Origin: Parvibaculum sp002684405
GTDB taxonomy: Bacteria > Pseudomonadota > Alphaproteobacteria > Parvibaculales > Parvibaculaceae
Direction: 5' to 3'
Assembly (NCBI GenBank): GCA_965140395.1
Contig: OZ223205.1
Span: forward strand, 496,001-560,000
DNA length: 64,000 nucleotides
Below are positions 35,291 through 43,894 of this stretch, piece after piece (positions within the stretch are counted from its first letter, which is position 1; every line of letters starts with the position of its first letter). The position numbers and the translations under genes are program-made. Below the pieces are notes generated by a model, which saw only the letters and a program-made list of their open reading frames with translations, ran no database searches and was not told where the DNA came from.

Positions 35291-36051
35291 GTGTTCCTCG
35301 CAGTAGCAGCTAGTGCTGGTCCATTTACAAACCGCCGGGGTTGTCTGAGGCATGCGGGATAAGGAGTTTTCCCCCAACGCTTGCCCAGTCCGCCCGACCG
35401 GATCGCAACATTCGCCGGGCCGACAAGGTGCCCCCCGAGCGCGTAGGCTGATTAATCCGTCGATAACCCTCAGGGTCAAGCGCACCCGCCCTTATGACGA
35501 TGGAATGTCGGTAGATGTTGCCGAAACAGCACAAGCAGGCCCAAGGTAGTTAACGAACCGTTAACGCAAAAGGGTCGCCTCCACCTCCAAACCGCTTGTG
35601 CCACAAGGATGTTTTGCCCCCGTGGCGCAATTTACAACGCGAATCAGTACCCCTAATCGGCCCTTTTGCCGTCAAGAAAGCGTCATGGCATGTGGTTATT
35701 GCGCAACATATAGGCGACATGCCCAGGCAGTTTGCCTGAAATCTCAGCACACGCGGGGGGCTTGGCGAGCAGGAATACCCGAGATGGCGCGGGGCGCGAA
35801 AAAGACGGGCGCCGCTGTGGCGTGGGCGTAACGTATCCCGCGCCTTCCCGTGCCACCTCATTTCGCAAACTTAAGGCGCTGCGTGATTGCGGAGAACCGC
35901 CATGTCTCGCTATAAAGGCCCGCCTGCAACGGCAAACAGGGCGCTTGCGGGCGGGAGAACGGGTCCAAGGCCGAAGGCGGCGGACATATAATCACGGCAC
36001 CGGCCGCATCAGACGGCCTGGGGGGCGTAAACAAGAGGCTTGCCGGAACTC
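35291..36051. other. Divergent gap of 761 bp with a CtrA box and a dyad
   Basis: Several short frames occur but none has convincing codon structure or a good start. The gap contains a perfect CtrA-type site at 35550-35564 (TTAACGAACCGTTAA) and a small perfect dyad CAGGCA-GTT-TGCCTG at 35724-35738. It carries promoters for the leftward porin and for the rightward lipoprotein-leuS operon. The unusual length suggests a long porin leader or a small RNA, but I found no hairpin with a T-tract to define one. Confidence 0.5.
35550..35564. promoter_or_regulatory. CtrA-type binding site TTAA-N7-TTAA
   Basis: Full consensus match, itself partly palindromic (GTTAACG-AAC-CGTTAAC). It lies 260 bp from the porin start and 488 bp from the lipoprotein start. 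The porin is the nearer target. Confidence 0.5.
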
Positions 36052-36675
36052 ATGACCAAGACCGTTGAACGACGCTCGATGCGTAGAAATTCCGCGACGG
36101 GCGGAAAACTGCGCCATGCCATCCGCTTTGCATTGGCGGCGGCCTTTCTGCTCACCGCGTCGGTGAGCCTGACCGCTTGCGGCATGTTCGGTGGTGGCGA
36201 GCGGCAATATCCGGACACCGCCGGCCGCTCCGGTCCGCCCAACCCCGCGCCCAAGGCCGGTGAAAAGCGCGACACGATCTTCGGCGAAGGCGGCCTCAAC
36301 ATCTTCGGCGGCGGCGGTGGCGGCAACGACACCGGCGGCGGTATCGGTGTGAACTCCTATCTGTGGCGCGCCTCGCTCGACACGCTGAGCTTCATGCCGC
36401 TTGCCTCGGCCGATCCCTTTGGCGGCGTCATCATCACCGACTGGTATCAGGACCCCAAGGCTCAGGGCGAACGCTTCAAGGTCACGACCTATATTCTGGA
36501 CAAGCGCCTGCGCGCTGACGGCGTGAAAGTGGCCGTCTTCCGCCAGAAAAAGGATGAGAAGGGCGACTGGGTGGATACACCGGTCGATCAGGTGACTGCC
36601 ACCAAGATCGAAAACGCCATTCTGGTCCGTGCGCGCGAGCTGCGCATGCGCTCGGTGGACAACACCGGCAACTGA
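36052..36675 (+). CDS. DUF3576 outer-membrane-type lipoprotein
   Basis: 207 aa. Basic N-terminus, hydrophobic stretch, then a lipobox LTAC-G (cysteine about residue 43), so it is an exported lipoprotein. A Gly-rich linker (FGGGGGGNDTGGGIG) leads to the conserved domain (SYLWRASLDTLSFMPLASADPFGGVIITDWY). This family regularly precedes leuS, lptE and holA in alphaproteobacteria, as here. The ATG at 36052 is preferred over TTG at 36040. A role in the envelope, near LPS transport, is suggested only by synteny. Confidence 0.85.
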   Translation: MTKTVERRSMRRNSATGGKLRHAIRFALAAAFLLTASVSLTACGMFGGGERQYPDTAGRSGPPNPAPKAGEKRDTIFGEGGLNIFGGGGGGNDTGGGIGVNSYLWRASLDTLSFMPLASADPFGGVIITDWYQDPKAQGERFKVTTYILDKRLRADGVKVAVFRQKKDEKGDWVDTPVDQVTATKIENAILVRARELRMRSVDNTGN

Positions 36676-36807
36676 TCCTTTTCCCGCACCGCGCGGCAAG
36701 CTATACCTTCCCCGCCCGCCCGGTTCCGCCGGGCGGGCGGTCCGCTTTTGGGCCTCAACGTCTCCGTCCCATCTTTTCCACCCCTGACCAGCAATCGATC
36801 TATCGGA

Positions 36808-39423
36808 ATGTCCAGCCGCTACAATCCCCGCACCAGCGAACCGAAATGGCAGAAGGCCTGGACCGAAATGGCCGCCTTCCGCACCGAAGCCGATAGCGGG
36901 GACAAGCCGAAATACTATGTGCTGGAGATGTTCCCCTACCCGTCGGGGCGCATCCATATGGGGCATGTGCGCAACTACACCATGGGCGATGTCATCGCGC
37001 GCTACCGCCGGGCCCGCGGTTTCAACGTACTGCATCCCATGGGCTGGGATGCCTTCGGCATGCCGGCGGAAAACGCGGCGATGGAAAAGGGCGTCCATCC
37101 CAAGGAATGGACCTACGCCAACATCGCAGCCATGCGCGAGCAGCTGAAAGCCATTGGCCTCGCCATCGACTGGGAGCGCGAATTCGCAACCTGCGATCCC
37201 GAATATTACGGCCGCCAGCAGGCACTCTTCCTCGACCTGCTGGAGGCAGGTCTCGTGACCCGCAAAAAGAGCACGGTGAACTGGGATCCGGTCGACAATA
37301 CCGTGCTGGCCAATGAGCAGGTGATCGATGGACGCGGCTGGCGCTCCGGCGCGCCGGTCGAACGGCGCGAACTCGTGCAATGGTTCCTGACCATCACCGA
37401 TTTCGCCGAAGAGCTGCTTGCCGGGCTGGAAACGCTCGATCGCTGGCCCGAGAAGGTCCGGCTGATGCAGAAGAACTGGATCGGCAAATCGGAAGGCGCC
37501 CGCGTGTTCTTCCCTGTCCAGGGGCTGGCGGACGAACCGGATTACGCGCTGGAAATTTTCACGACCCGGCCCGACACGCTTTATGGCGCTTCCTTCTGCG
37601 CCGTGTCCCCGCATCATCCGCTGGCGCAGAAACTCGCTGCGGACAATGAAGAACTGCAGGCCTTTATCCGCAAATGCGATCAGCTCGGCACCTCCGAGGA
37701 AGTGATCGAGACGGCGGAAAAAATGGGCTTCGATACCGGGCTCACCGCGCGCCACCCGTTCATCGAAGGGCACACCCTGCCCGTCTATGTCGCCAATTTC
37801 GTCCTGATGGAATATGGCACCGGCGCTATCTTCGCCTGCCCAGCGCATGATCAGCGCGATCTGGATTTCGCCCGCAAATATGGCCTCGACGTCATTCCCG
37901 TCGTCGCGCCCAAGGACAAGACCGGCGAAGAGCTCGACGCCTGGCTGGCCGAATTTGCCGCCAGGGCCGAGGAGGCTTTCACCGGCGACGGCGTGGCGGT
38001 CAATTCCGACTTCCTGAACGGGCTCGATGTCGCTGCAGCCAAGCGCGCCGCCATCGAAAAGCTCGAAAGCCTGAACATCGGCGAAGGCACGGTGAACTAC
38101 CGCCTGCGCGATTGGGGCGTGTCGCGCCAGCGCTATTGGGGCTGCCCCATTCCCGTCATCCATTGCGATGAGTGCGGCACACTGCCCGTGCCGAAAGATC
38201 AGCTGCCGGTGACGCTGCCCGACGATGTGACCTTCGATGTGCCGGGCAACCCGCTCGACCGCCACCCGAACTGGAAACATGTCGACTGCCCGTCATGCGG
38301 CAAGCCCGCGCGCCGCGAGACCGACACCTTCGACACCTTCGTCGACAGCTCTTGGTATTTCGCCCGCTTCACCTCTCCGCATGCGGAGGGTCCGGTGGAC
38401 AAGGCGGCGGCGGAGCACTGGCTGCCGGTGGACCAGTATATCGGCGGCATTGAGCACGCGATCCTGCATCTGCTCTATTCGCGGTTCTTCACGCGCGCCA
38501 TGCGGAAGGCCGGACAGCTCGATCTCGCCGAACCCTTTGCCGGGCTTTTCACGCAAGGCATGGTGAACCACGAGACCTATCGCGACGCCGACGGCAAATG
38601 GGTCGCGCCGACGGACGTCGTTGTGGACAATGTCGACGGCAAGCGGTCCGCAAAACACGCCGAAACCGGTGCGCCCGTCTCGATCGGCTCGGTCGAGAAA
38701 ATGTCGAAGTCGAAGAAAAACACTGTCGACCCCACCGACATCATCGACCAGTACGGCGCCGACACCGCGCGCTGGTTCATGCTGTCCGACAGCCCGCCCG
38801 AACGCGACGTCCAGTGGACGGATGCCGGCGCGGAGGGAGCCTGGCGTTTCACCCAGCGTTTCTGGCGTCTGGCATCGGAGGGCGCGAACGAGCTTTGTCC
38901 TGCCGGTACGCCAATGCCGGAGCTCGACGACACGGCCATGGCGCTGCACCGGACCGCACATCAGGCCCTCGCCTCGATCACCGAGGATATCGAGCATCTG
39001 CGTTTCAACCGGGCGGTCGCCCGTATCTACGAACTCGCCAATGCGATTTCAGGCTTCAAGACGGAAAACGAGGCCGGGAAATGGGCCCGGCGCGAGGCGC
39101 TGGAATTCATGGTGCTCTGCACTGCGCCCATGATGCCGCATCTGGCCGAGGAGTGCTGGTTGGCCCTCGGGCACGAGACGCTGATCGTGGAAACGCCCTG
39201 GCCGGTTGCCGATCCGGCGCTGCTGGTAGATGATCGCGTTACGATGGCGGTACAGGTAAACGGCAAACGGCGCGACGAGCTGACCGTGGCCCGCGACGCA
39301 GAAAAAGAAGACGTGGAGCGCGCCGCGCTCGCGCTTGAGAAGGTGGAAAGGGCGATCGATGGAAAGACGGTGCGGAAAGTCATCGTGGTACCGGGCAAGA
39401 TCGTCAACATCGTCGCCAATTGA
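36808..39423 (+). CDS. leuS: Leucyl-tRNA synthetase
   Basis: 871-aa class Ia synthetase. The HIGH-type motif is HMGH (50-53) in PSGRIHMGHVRNY, the KMSKS motif is exact at 631-635, and the editing CP1 domain (about 225-420) includes FTTRPDTLYGASF and the GTGAIFACPAHDQRD pocket. It charges tRNA-Leu and hydrolyses mischarged products. The start at 36808 (MSSRYNPRTSEPKWQ) is the family start; the open frame reaches 36748 but that part is not conserved-looking. lptE begins 13 bp after the stop. Confidence 0.97.
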   Translation: MSSRYNPRTSEPKWQKAWTEMAAFRTEADSGDKPKYYVLEMFPYPSGRIHMGHVRNYTMGDVIARYRRARGFNVLHPMGWDAFGMPAENAAMEKGVHPKEWTYANIAAMREQLKAIGLAIDWEREFATCDPEYYGRQQALFLDLLEAGLVTRKKSTVNWDPVDNTVLANEQVIDGRGWRSGAPVERRELVQWFLTITDFAEELLAGLETLDRWPEKVRLMQKNWIGKSEGARVFFPVQGLADEPDYALEIFTTRPDTLYGASFCAVSPHHPLAQKLAADNEELQAFIRKCDQLGTSEEVIETAEKMGFDTGLTARHPFIEGHTLPVYVANFVLMEYGTGAIFACPAHDQRDLDFARKYGLDVIPVVAPKDKTGEELDAWLAEFAARAEEAFTGDGVAVNSDFLNGLDVAAAKRAAIEKLESLNIGEGTVNYRLRDWGVSRQRYWGCPIPVIHCDECGTLPVPKDQLPVTLPDDVTFDVPGNPLDRHPNWKHVDCPSCGKPARRETDTFDTFVDSSWYFARFTSPHAEGPVDKAAAEHWLPVDQYIGGIEHAILHLLYSRFFTRAMRKAGQLDLAEPFAGLFTQGMVNHETYRDADGKWVAPTDVVVDNVDGKRSAKHAETGAPVSIGSVEKMSKSKKNTVDPTDIIDQYGADTARWFMLSDSPPERDVQWTDAGAEGAWRFTQRFWRLASEGANELCPAGTPMPELDDTAMALHRTAHQALASITEDIEHLRFNRAVARIYELANAISGFKTENEAGKWARREALEFMVLCTAPMMPHLAEECWLALGHETLIVETPWPVADPALLVDDRVTMAVQVNGKRRDELTVARDAEKEDVERAALALEKVERAIDGKTVRKVIVVPGKIVNIVAN

Positions 39424-39436
39424 ACGCCCGCGGCCC

Positions 39437-39979
39437 GTGTATAGGCTGACCAGGCTGGCGCCGCTTCTGGCGCTGCTGGTTCTCGGGCTGGCACCCGGTC
39501 TCACCGCCTGCGGCTTCAGTCCGCTTTACGCCACGCGCGACGGGGATCTGGGCGCAAGCCTGGCCAATGTGAGTGTCGAAGCGCCCGACACCAGGCTCGG
39601 TCGCGATCTGAAATACACGCTGATCGACAATCTTCAGGCAGCGGGCAAATCATCCACCGGGCCGCAATATGTCGTAAAGCTCGCACCGCGCACCTATGAG
39701 GAAGACGTGGCGATCCAGCAGGACGCCTCTGTGACGCGCAAAAATATCGTGCTTTTGGTGAGTTTCACGCTGACCCGGCAGGGCGAGGACAAGCCGCTAT
39801 ATAGCTCCCTTGCCCGCTCGCGAACCTCCTACAACCGTGTGGATTCCGAATTCGCCAACATCATCGCTTCGGAAGACGGCCTGCAGCGCAGCACTGAAAT
39901 GGTGGCCGAAGACATCAAATTGCAGCTCGGCGTCTATTTCGAAGGCCACAGGACGGCGAAGCAGACGACAGCGAAATAG
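39437..39979 (+). CDS. lptE: LPS assembly lipoprotein LptE
   Basis: 180 aa. Signal peptide with lipobox LTAC-GFSPLY, the usual start of mature LptE, and a C-terminal helix ending VAEDIKLQLGVYF. It plugs the LptD barrel in the outer membrane. The start is a GTG (39437), since the frame upstream lies within leuS. It sits 13 bp after leuS and 9 bp before holA, the standard operon in this class. Confidence 0.9.
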   Translation: MYRLTRLAPLLALLVLGLAPGLTACGFSPLYATRDGDLGASLANVSVEAPDTRLGRDLKYTLIDNLQAAGKSSTGPQYVVKLAPRTYEEDVAIQQDASVTRKNIVLLVSFTLTRQGEDKPLYSSLARSRTSYNRVDSEFANIIASEDGLQRSTEMVAEDIKLQLGVYFEGHRTAKQTTAK

Positions 39980-39988
39980 GGCGCATCC

Positions 39989-41017
39989 TTGAAAATCAGA
40001 CCGGCAGAAGCAGACCGTTTTGCCGCCGGACCCGGCGAGGCTATCCGCGCCGTTCTCGTCTACGGCCCCGATAGCGGATTGATCCGTGAGCGGATGAACA
40101 AGCTCACCGCCTCCGTGGTGGAAGACCCTTCCGACCCTTTCCGCCTTTGCGATCTGACGGACCAGGAACTTCGGCAGGATCCCGCCCGTCTGTCCGACGA
40201 AGCCGCGGCGATCTCGATGCTGGGCGGCCGGCGCGTTATCCGGGTGCGCGGAGCCGGCGACAGCCTCGCCAAAACCATCGAGAGTTTTCTCGCCCATCCC
40301 GCGGGCGATGCGCTTGTGCTTGTCGAAGCGGGGGAACTCGGGCCGCGATCAAGCCTCAGAAAACTCTTTGAAGCGACGGAAAATGCCGCCGCCCTGCCCT
40401 GTTACGCAGACGATGCACGGGCTCTCGAAACCTTCATCCGCGACACGCTTTCACGCGAAGGGCTGCGCGCCGAGCCCGCCGCGCTCGACTATCTCATGGG
40501 CCATCTGGGAGCGGATCGCGGGATCACGCGCAACGAACTCGAAAAACTCGTCCTCTATATGAGCGGTGGCGAGGATGTAACGCTTGAAGAGGCGCGCGCC
40601 TGCATCGGCGACAATGCCGCCTCCAGCCTTGACAATCTTGTCGACGCCGCGACATCGGGCGATCTTGGGGCGCTAGACACGGCTTTGGCACGCGCCCGGG
40701 CAGCCGATGTCAACTCAGTTGCCATATTGAATGCCCTGACCCGTCATTTGCAGCAGCTTCATCTGGCGCTGGCGCGGGTGGAAAAAGGCGGCGACCGGTC
40801 CGCAGCGCTCAAATCCATGCGCCCACCGGTTCATTTCAGCCGCCAGGCGATTGTGCAGCGCCAGCTTCAGCTCTGGTCGCGCAAGCGGCTCGACCGGGCG
40901 CTCGAGCTTGCGCTGGATGCGGAAAATCTTTGCAAGACGACAGGCCAACCCGACAACTCGGTTTGCGGCCAGACCCTGCTGCGCATCGCACAAGGTGCCC
41001 GGGCCGGCAGGCGCTAG
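39989..41017 (+). CDS. holA: DNA polymerase III delta subunit
   Basis: 342 aa. RAVLVYGPDSGLIRERM replaces a P-loop, as in true delta subunits, and the middle domain has LGGRRVIRVRG and PCYADDARALETFI. The C-terminal collar domain follows (FSRQAIVQRQLQLWS). It opens the beta clamp in the clamp loader. The start is TTG at 39989, as no ATG precedes the first strand; the ribosome site is weak (aggg). It is convergent with parB. Confidence 0.93.
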   Translation: MKIRPAEADRFAAGPGEAIRAVLVYGPDSGLIRERMNKLTASVVEDPSDPFRLCDLTDQELRQDPARLSDEAAAISMLGGRRVIRVRGAGDSLAKTIESFLAHPAGDALVLVEAGELGPRSSLRKLFEATENAAALPCYADDARALETFIRDTLSREGLRAEPAALDYLMGHLGADRGITRNELEKLVLYMSGGEDVTLEEARACIGDNAASSLDNLVDAATSGDLGALDTALARARAADVNSVAILNALTRHLQQLHLALARVEKGGDRSAALKSMRPPVHFSRQAIVQRQLQLWSRKRLDRALELALDAENLCKTTGQPDNSVCGQTLLRIAQGARAGRR

Positions 41018-41071
41018 GCCGGAGTATAAGCCGGTAGGTGCGAAATTCAGGAAAAGGCCGAAAAAGACCGG

Positions 41072-41980
41072 TCAGCCCATGGGCTGCGGCTTGTGACCGG
41101 CCAGACGACGGCAGACTTCATCGAGCTGTTCGAGCGTCTTGTAGGAAATCTTCACTTCCCCGCCCTTGTCGCCCTTGTAGAGGATCTCCACGGCCAGACC
41201 GAGATGCTCCGAAACGCTGCGTTCCAGCGCGGCCGTATCGGCATCCTTCTGCATGCGCGCGGATGATCCCGCCGATTTTCCGCTCCGGGCGCTGTCGGGT
41301 TTACGGGTCAGCGCTTCGGCGCCACGCACACTCAACCCCTTGCTCACGATTTCCTGCGCAAGTTTCGGCGCGTCGGAATGACCGATCAGCGTACGCGCAT
41401 GGCCAGCGGTTAGCTTGCCTTCTTCGACCAGGTTCAGAACAGGCTTCGGCAGCGAAAGGAGCCGAAGCGTATTGGCGACATGGCTGCGGCTTTTGCCAAT
41501 GAGCTTGGACAGCGTGTCCTGCGTATACTCGAATTCCGCCATAAGCCGTTCATAGCCCGCCGCTTCTTCCACCGCGTTGAGATCTGCGCGCTGCACATTT
41601 TCGATGATGGCGATCTCGAGAGACTCGGCATCCGTCAGTTCCTTGACGATGACCGGCACCTGATGAAGCTGCGCGCGCTGCGCGGCACGCCAGCGGCGTT
41701 CGCCCGCCACAATCTCGAAGGCGTCGGATTGGCCGGACAGCGTCCGCACCACGATGGGCTGCAATATGCCTTTCTCGCGGATCGAGTTCGACAGATCGGC
41801 GAGCTCTTCCTCGCGAAAGCGATGGCGCGGTTGAAACGGGTTCGCGCGCAGCGAGGTGATAGGCACTTCGCGAATGCCGGTCGGCTTCGGCGCCTCGGCA
41901 TCGCCCAGCGCATAAGCGGTATCGTCGCCGATCAGCGCAGCCAGACCACGCCCAAGCCTGCTCGGTGCTTCTTCAGCCAT
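41072..41980 (-). CDS. parB: Chromosome-partitioning protein ParB (Spo0J)
   Basis: 302 aa. N-terminal SRLGRGLAALIGD motif for ParA contact, the CTP-binding NPFQPRHRF and GERRWRAA (93-100) motifs, a helix-turn-helix region (TLSKLIGKSRSHVANTLRLL, SVRGAEALTRK) and a C-terminal dimerisation domain. It loads at parS as a CTP-dependent sliding clamp; three parS sites lie 2-4 kb away. The start at 41980 has a strong ggagaggga site; an upstream in-frame Met at 42037 has none. It is separated from parA by 248 bp, so it may have its own promoter. Confidence 0.96.
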   Translation of the reverse strand: MAEEAPSRLGRGLAALIGDDTAYALGDAEAPKPTGIREVPITSLRANPFQPRHRFREEELADLSNSIREKGILQPIVVRTLSGQSDAFEIVAGERRWRAAQRAQLHQVPVIVKELTDAESLEIAIIENVQRADLNAVEEAAGYERLMAEFEYTQDTLSKLIGKSRSHVANTLRLLSLPKPVLNLVEEGKLTAGHARTLIGHSDAPKLAQEIVSKGLSVRGAEALTRKPDSARSGKSAGSSARMQKDADTAALERSVSEHLGLAVEILYKGDKGGEVKISYKTLEQLDEVCRRLAGHKPQPMG

Positions 41981-42228
41981 CTCGTCTTCCCTCTCCAATC
42001 CCGCCGCGAGTCTTCCCGGCGCGGGGCCCGATGCCATATGCGGTATGGCCGGAACGATTGACCATAAACGGCGGAATAACTGGCCTGATTATGGTCCGAA
42101 AACGTGCATCACTACCCGGTATGACCGGATTCAGAAGTCAGATCAGAGACTTGTAGTGTTTTGTTAAGAGTCTTCAGATCCAACATTAAAAATCTTCACG
42201 GACCTATTGTCCGCACACGGAGATTCGG
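41981..42228 (-). promoter_or_regulatory. parA-parB gap with two CGGTATGRCCGG repeats
   Basis: Two near-identical 12-mers, CGGTATGGCCGG (42041-42052) and CGGTATGACCGG (42117-42128), lie 76 bp apart upstream of parB. Their core GGTATGRC also occurs three times in the oriC gap (58274-58281, 58370-58377, 58381-58388). Most alphaproteobacterial parA and parB genes nearly abut, so the 248-bp gap is long and may hold a parB promoter. No -35/-10 pair is clear enough to call. Confidence 0.45.
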
Positions 42229-43239
42229 CTAAGCCGCCGCATTTTTCCGCAAAATTCGCTCGCGCTGGATCATCTCCGCGGCAAGCTTCATATAAGCCTT
42301 GCTGCCCGCGCAGCGATGATCGTAAACCAGCGCCGGCTTGCCATAGGAGGGCGCTTCGGAAATCCGCACATTACGCGGGATCACCGTGCGATAGACCTTC
42401 TCGCCGAGATAGCTGCGCACATCCGCCTGTACCTGCTCCGACAGCTTGTTGCGCTGATCGAACATGGTCAGGATAACACCCTGGATTTCAAGCCGGGGAT
42501 TAAGGCTCGTCTTCACCCGCTCCACCGTGCGCAGAAGCTGGCTCAGACCCTCCAGCGCGAAGAACTCGCATTGCAGCGGAACCAGCACCGCATCGGCCGC
42601 GACCATCGCATTGATGGTGAGCAGATTCAGCGAGGGCGGGCAATCCACCAATATATAAGAGTAGGGACGCGAGGTGCTTTTCATCTCCGCCTCGCTGCCT
42701 TCGCGCACCTTTCCGTGGCGAGGCATACGCAGCAAGGCATCGCGCAACCGGTGCGAGCGGCGCTGCACGGTCGCCAGCTCAAGTTCGGCGCCCAGCAGAT
42801 CCATGGTCGAAGGAATGATGTCGAGACCGGGCACCTTGGTCGGCACGATGGAATCTTCCGCCAGCGCCGAGCCGATCAGCAGCTCGTAGGAAGACACCTT
42901 GCGCTCGCCGCGCCCGATGCCGAGCCCGGTGCTTGCATTGCCCTGCGGATCGAGATCGACCACCAGCACCCTTTCGCCAACGGCGGCCAGCGCAGTGCCG
43001 AGATTGATGGCGGTCGTGGTCTTGCCCACGCCGCCCTTCTGGTTGGCGATCACCAGCACCCGCGGACGATCCGTGGACGGAGTAACCGCGCGGTCAGACC
43101 CGGTATGGCTCATCAGCGTCGGCGCATCTTCACGGGCCACCGGCTTGTCGCGGTCATCCGGGCTGTCGGACGAAATATTGTGGGTGGAGCTGTCCGCAGA
43201 CGGAACATCTTCCATCCGATCTTCATCGATCTGCACCAT
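42229..43239 (-). CDS. parA: Chromosome-partitioning ATPase ParA (Soj)
   Basis: 336 aa. Deviant Walker A KGGVGKT (68-74) with its signature lysine, VVDLDPQGNAS as switch I region, and YSYILVDCPPSLNLLTINAM as Walker B. It drives segregation of ParB-parS complexes. Residues 1-57 are an acidic extension, about 50 residues longer than in Caulobacter ParA; an internal Met43 could be an alternative start, but the ATG at 43239 has an aagagg site. Its first 17 bp overlap the end of rsmG, so the two are coupled. Confidence 0.95.
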   Translation of the reverse strand: MVQIDEDRMEDVPSADSSTHNISSDSPDDRDKPVAREDAPTLMSHTGSDRAVTPSTDRPRVLVIANQKGGVGKTTTAINLGTALAAVGERVLVVDLDPQGNASTGLGIGRGERKVSSYELLIGSALAEDSIVPTKVPGLDIIPSTMDLLGAELELATVQRRSHRLRDALLRMPRHGKVREGSEAEMKSTSRPYSYILVDCPPSLNLLTINAMVAADAVLVPLQCEFFALEGLSQLLRTVERVKTSLNPRLEIQGVILTMFDQRNKLSEQVQADVRSYLGEKVYRTVIPRNVRISEAPSYGKPALVYDHRCAGSKAYMKLAAEMIQRERILRKNAAA

Positions 43240-43879
43240 GGAGGCCTCTTAGCTGCAGCACCGAGCCACTGGGGTCCGACAGGCTGGGTATGACGGTTTC
43301 TTCAAATATCCAACCTTTACGCGCCGAGGTCAATTCGTCTTCGAGCCCCTGCCCCTTCAAAAACAGTCCAATTGTCTCCGGGCCGAACAGCGGGTGCGCC
43401 CACTCTATAATACGGTCCATCGCAGCCAGCGCTCTGGCGGAGACCACATCAGGCTTCAGATCGGTCTCCCGCGCGAAGTTTTCGATCCTGGCGGTGTGGA
43501 CCTCTGCCGGCGCGCCCGTCTCCCGGATGACCTCCCGCATAAAGATGCCTTTGCGCTGGTCGCTCTCAACCAGATGCATCCTGAAGCCAGGTCGATCCCG
43601 CAGTAGGATGGCGATCACAAGCCCCGGAAACCCGCCGCCGCTGCCTAGATCGATCCAGCATCGCGCACTGTCCGGCGCCAGATTGGCGAGCTGGGCGGAA
43701 TCCAGCATATGCCTCTGCCAGAGCTGGTCGAGAGTGGATTTGGCGACCAGATTGATGGATCGCTGCCACTTGAGCAGCAAGGACTCGTATTGCGCGAGCC
43801 GCTCCATTGTTTCACGTGAAACATGCGTCGCAGCCGAAAAGGATTCCGCATCAACGACTTGCACTAGATTTTGGGGCAT
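43223..43879 (-). CDS. rsmG: 16S rRNA (guanine-527-N7) methyltransferase RsmG (GidB)
   Basis: 218 aa. SAM-binding loop DLGSGGGFPGLVIAILL and the KWQRSINLVAKST opening helix are characteristic. It methylates G527 of 16S rRNA. A perfect parS site (43808-43823) falls within its 5' coding part and encodes HVSRET, a well-known coincidence in this gene. It is 15 bp after mnmG and overlaps parA by 17 bp, the standard gid-par order. Confidence 0.95.
   Translation of the reverse strand: MPQNLVQVVDAESFSAATHVSRETMERLAQYESLLLKWQRSINLVAKSTLDQLWQRHMLDSAQLANLAPDSARCWIDLGSGGGFPGLVIAILLRDRPGFRMHLVESDQRKGIFMREVIRETGAPAEVHTARIENFARETDLKPDVVSARALAAMDRIIEWAHPLFGPETIGLFLKGQGLEDELTSARKGWIFEETVIPSLSDPSGSVLQLRGLHGADR
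43808..43823. other. parS site inside the rsmG coding region
   Basis: TGTTTCACGTGAAACA, a perfect 16-bp palindrome and the standard ParB target in alphaproteobacteria. It is read in frame as part of RsmG. About 14 kb from the predicted oriC. Confidence 0.9.
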
Positions 43880-43894
43880 ACCCGATCATACCCC

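Noticed and set aside
35992..38280. 762-codon open frame on the minus strand opposite the leuS gene
   Set aside because: GC-rich genes commonly leave long antisense frames open. leuS is intact with all class I motifs, and the antisense product is His/Arg/Gly-rich without recognisable domains.
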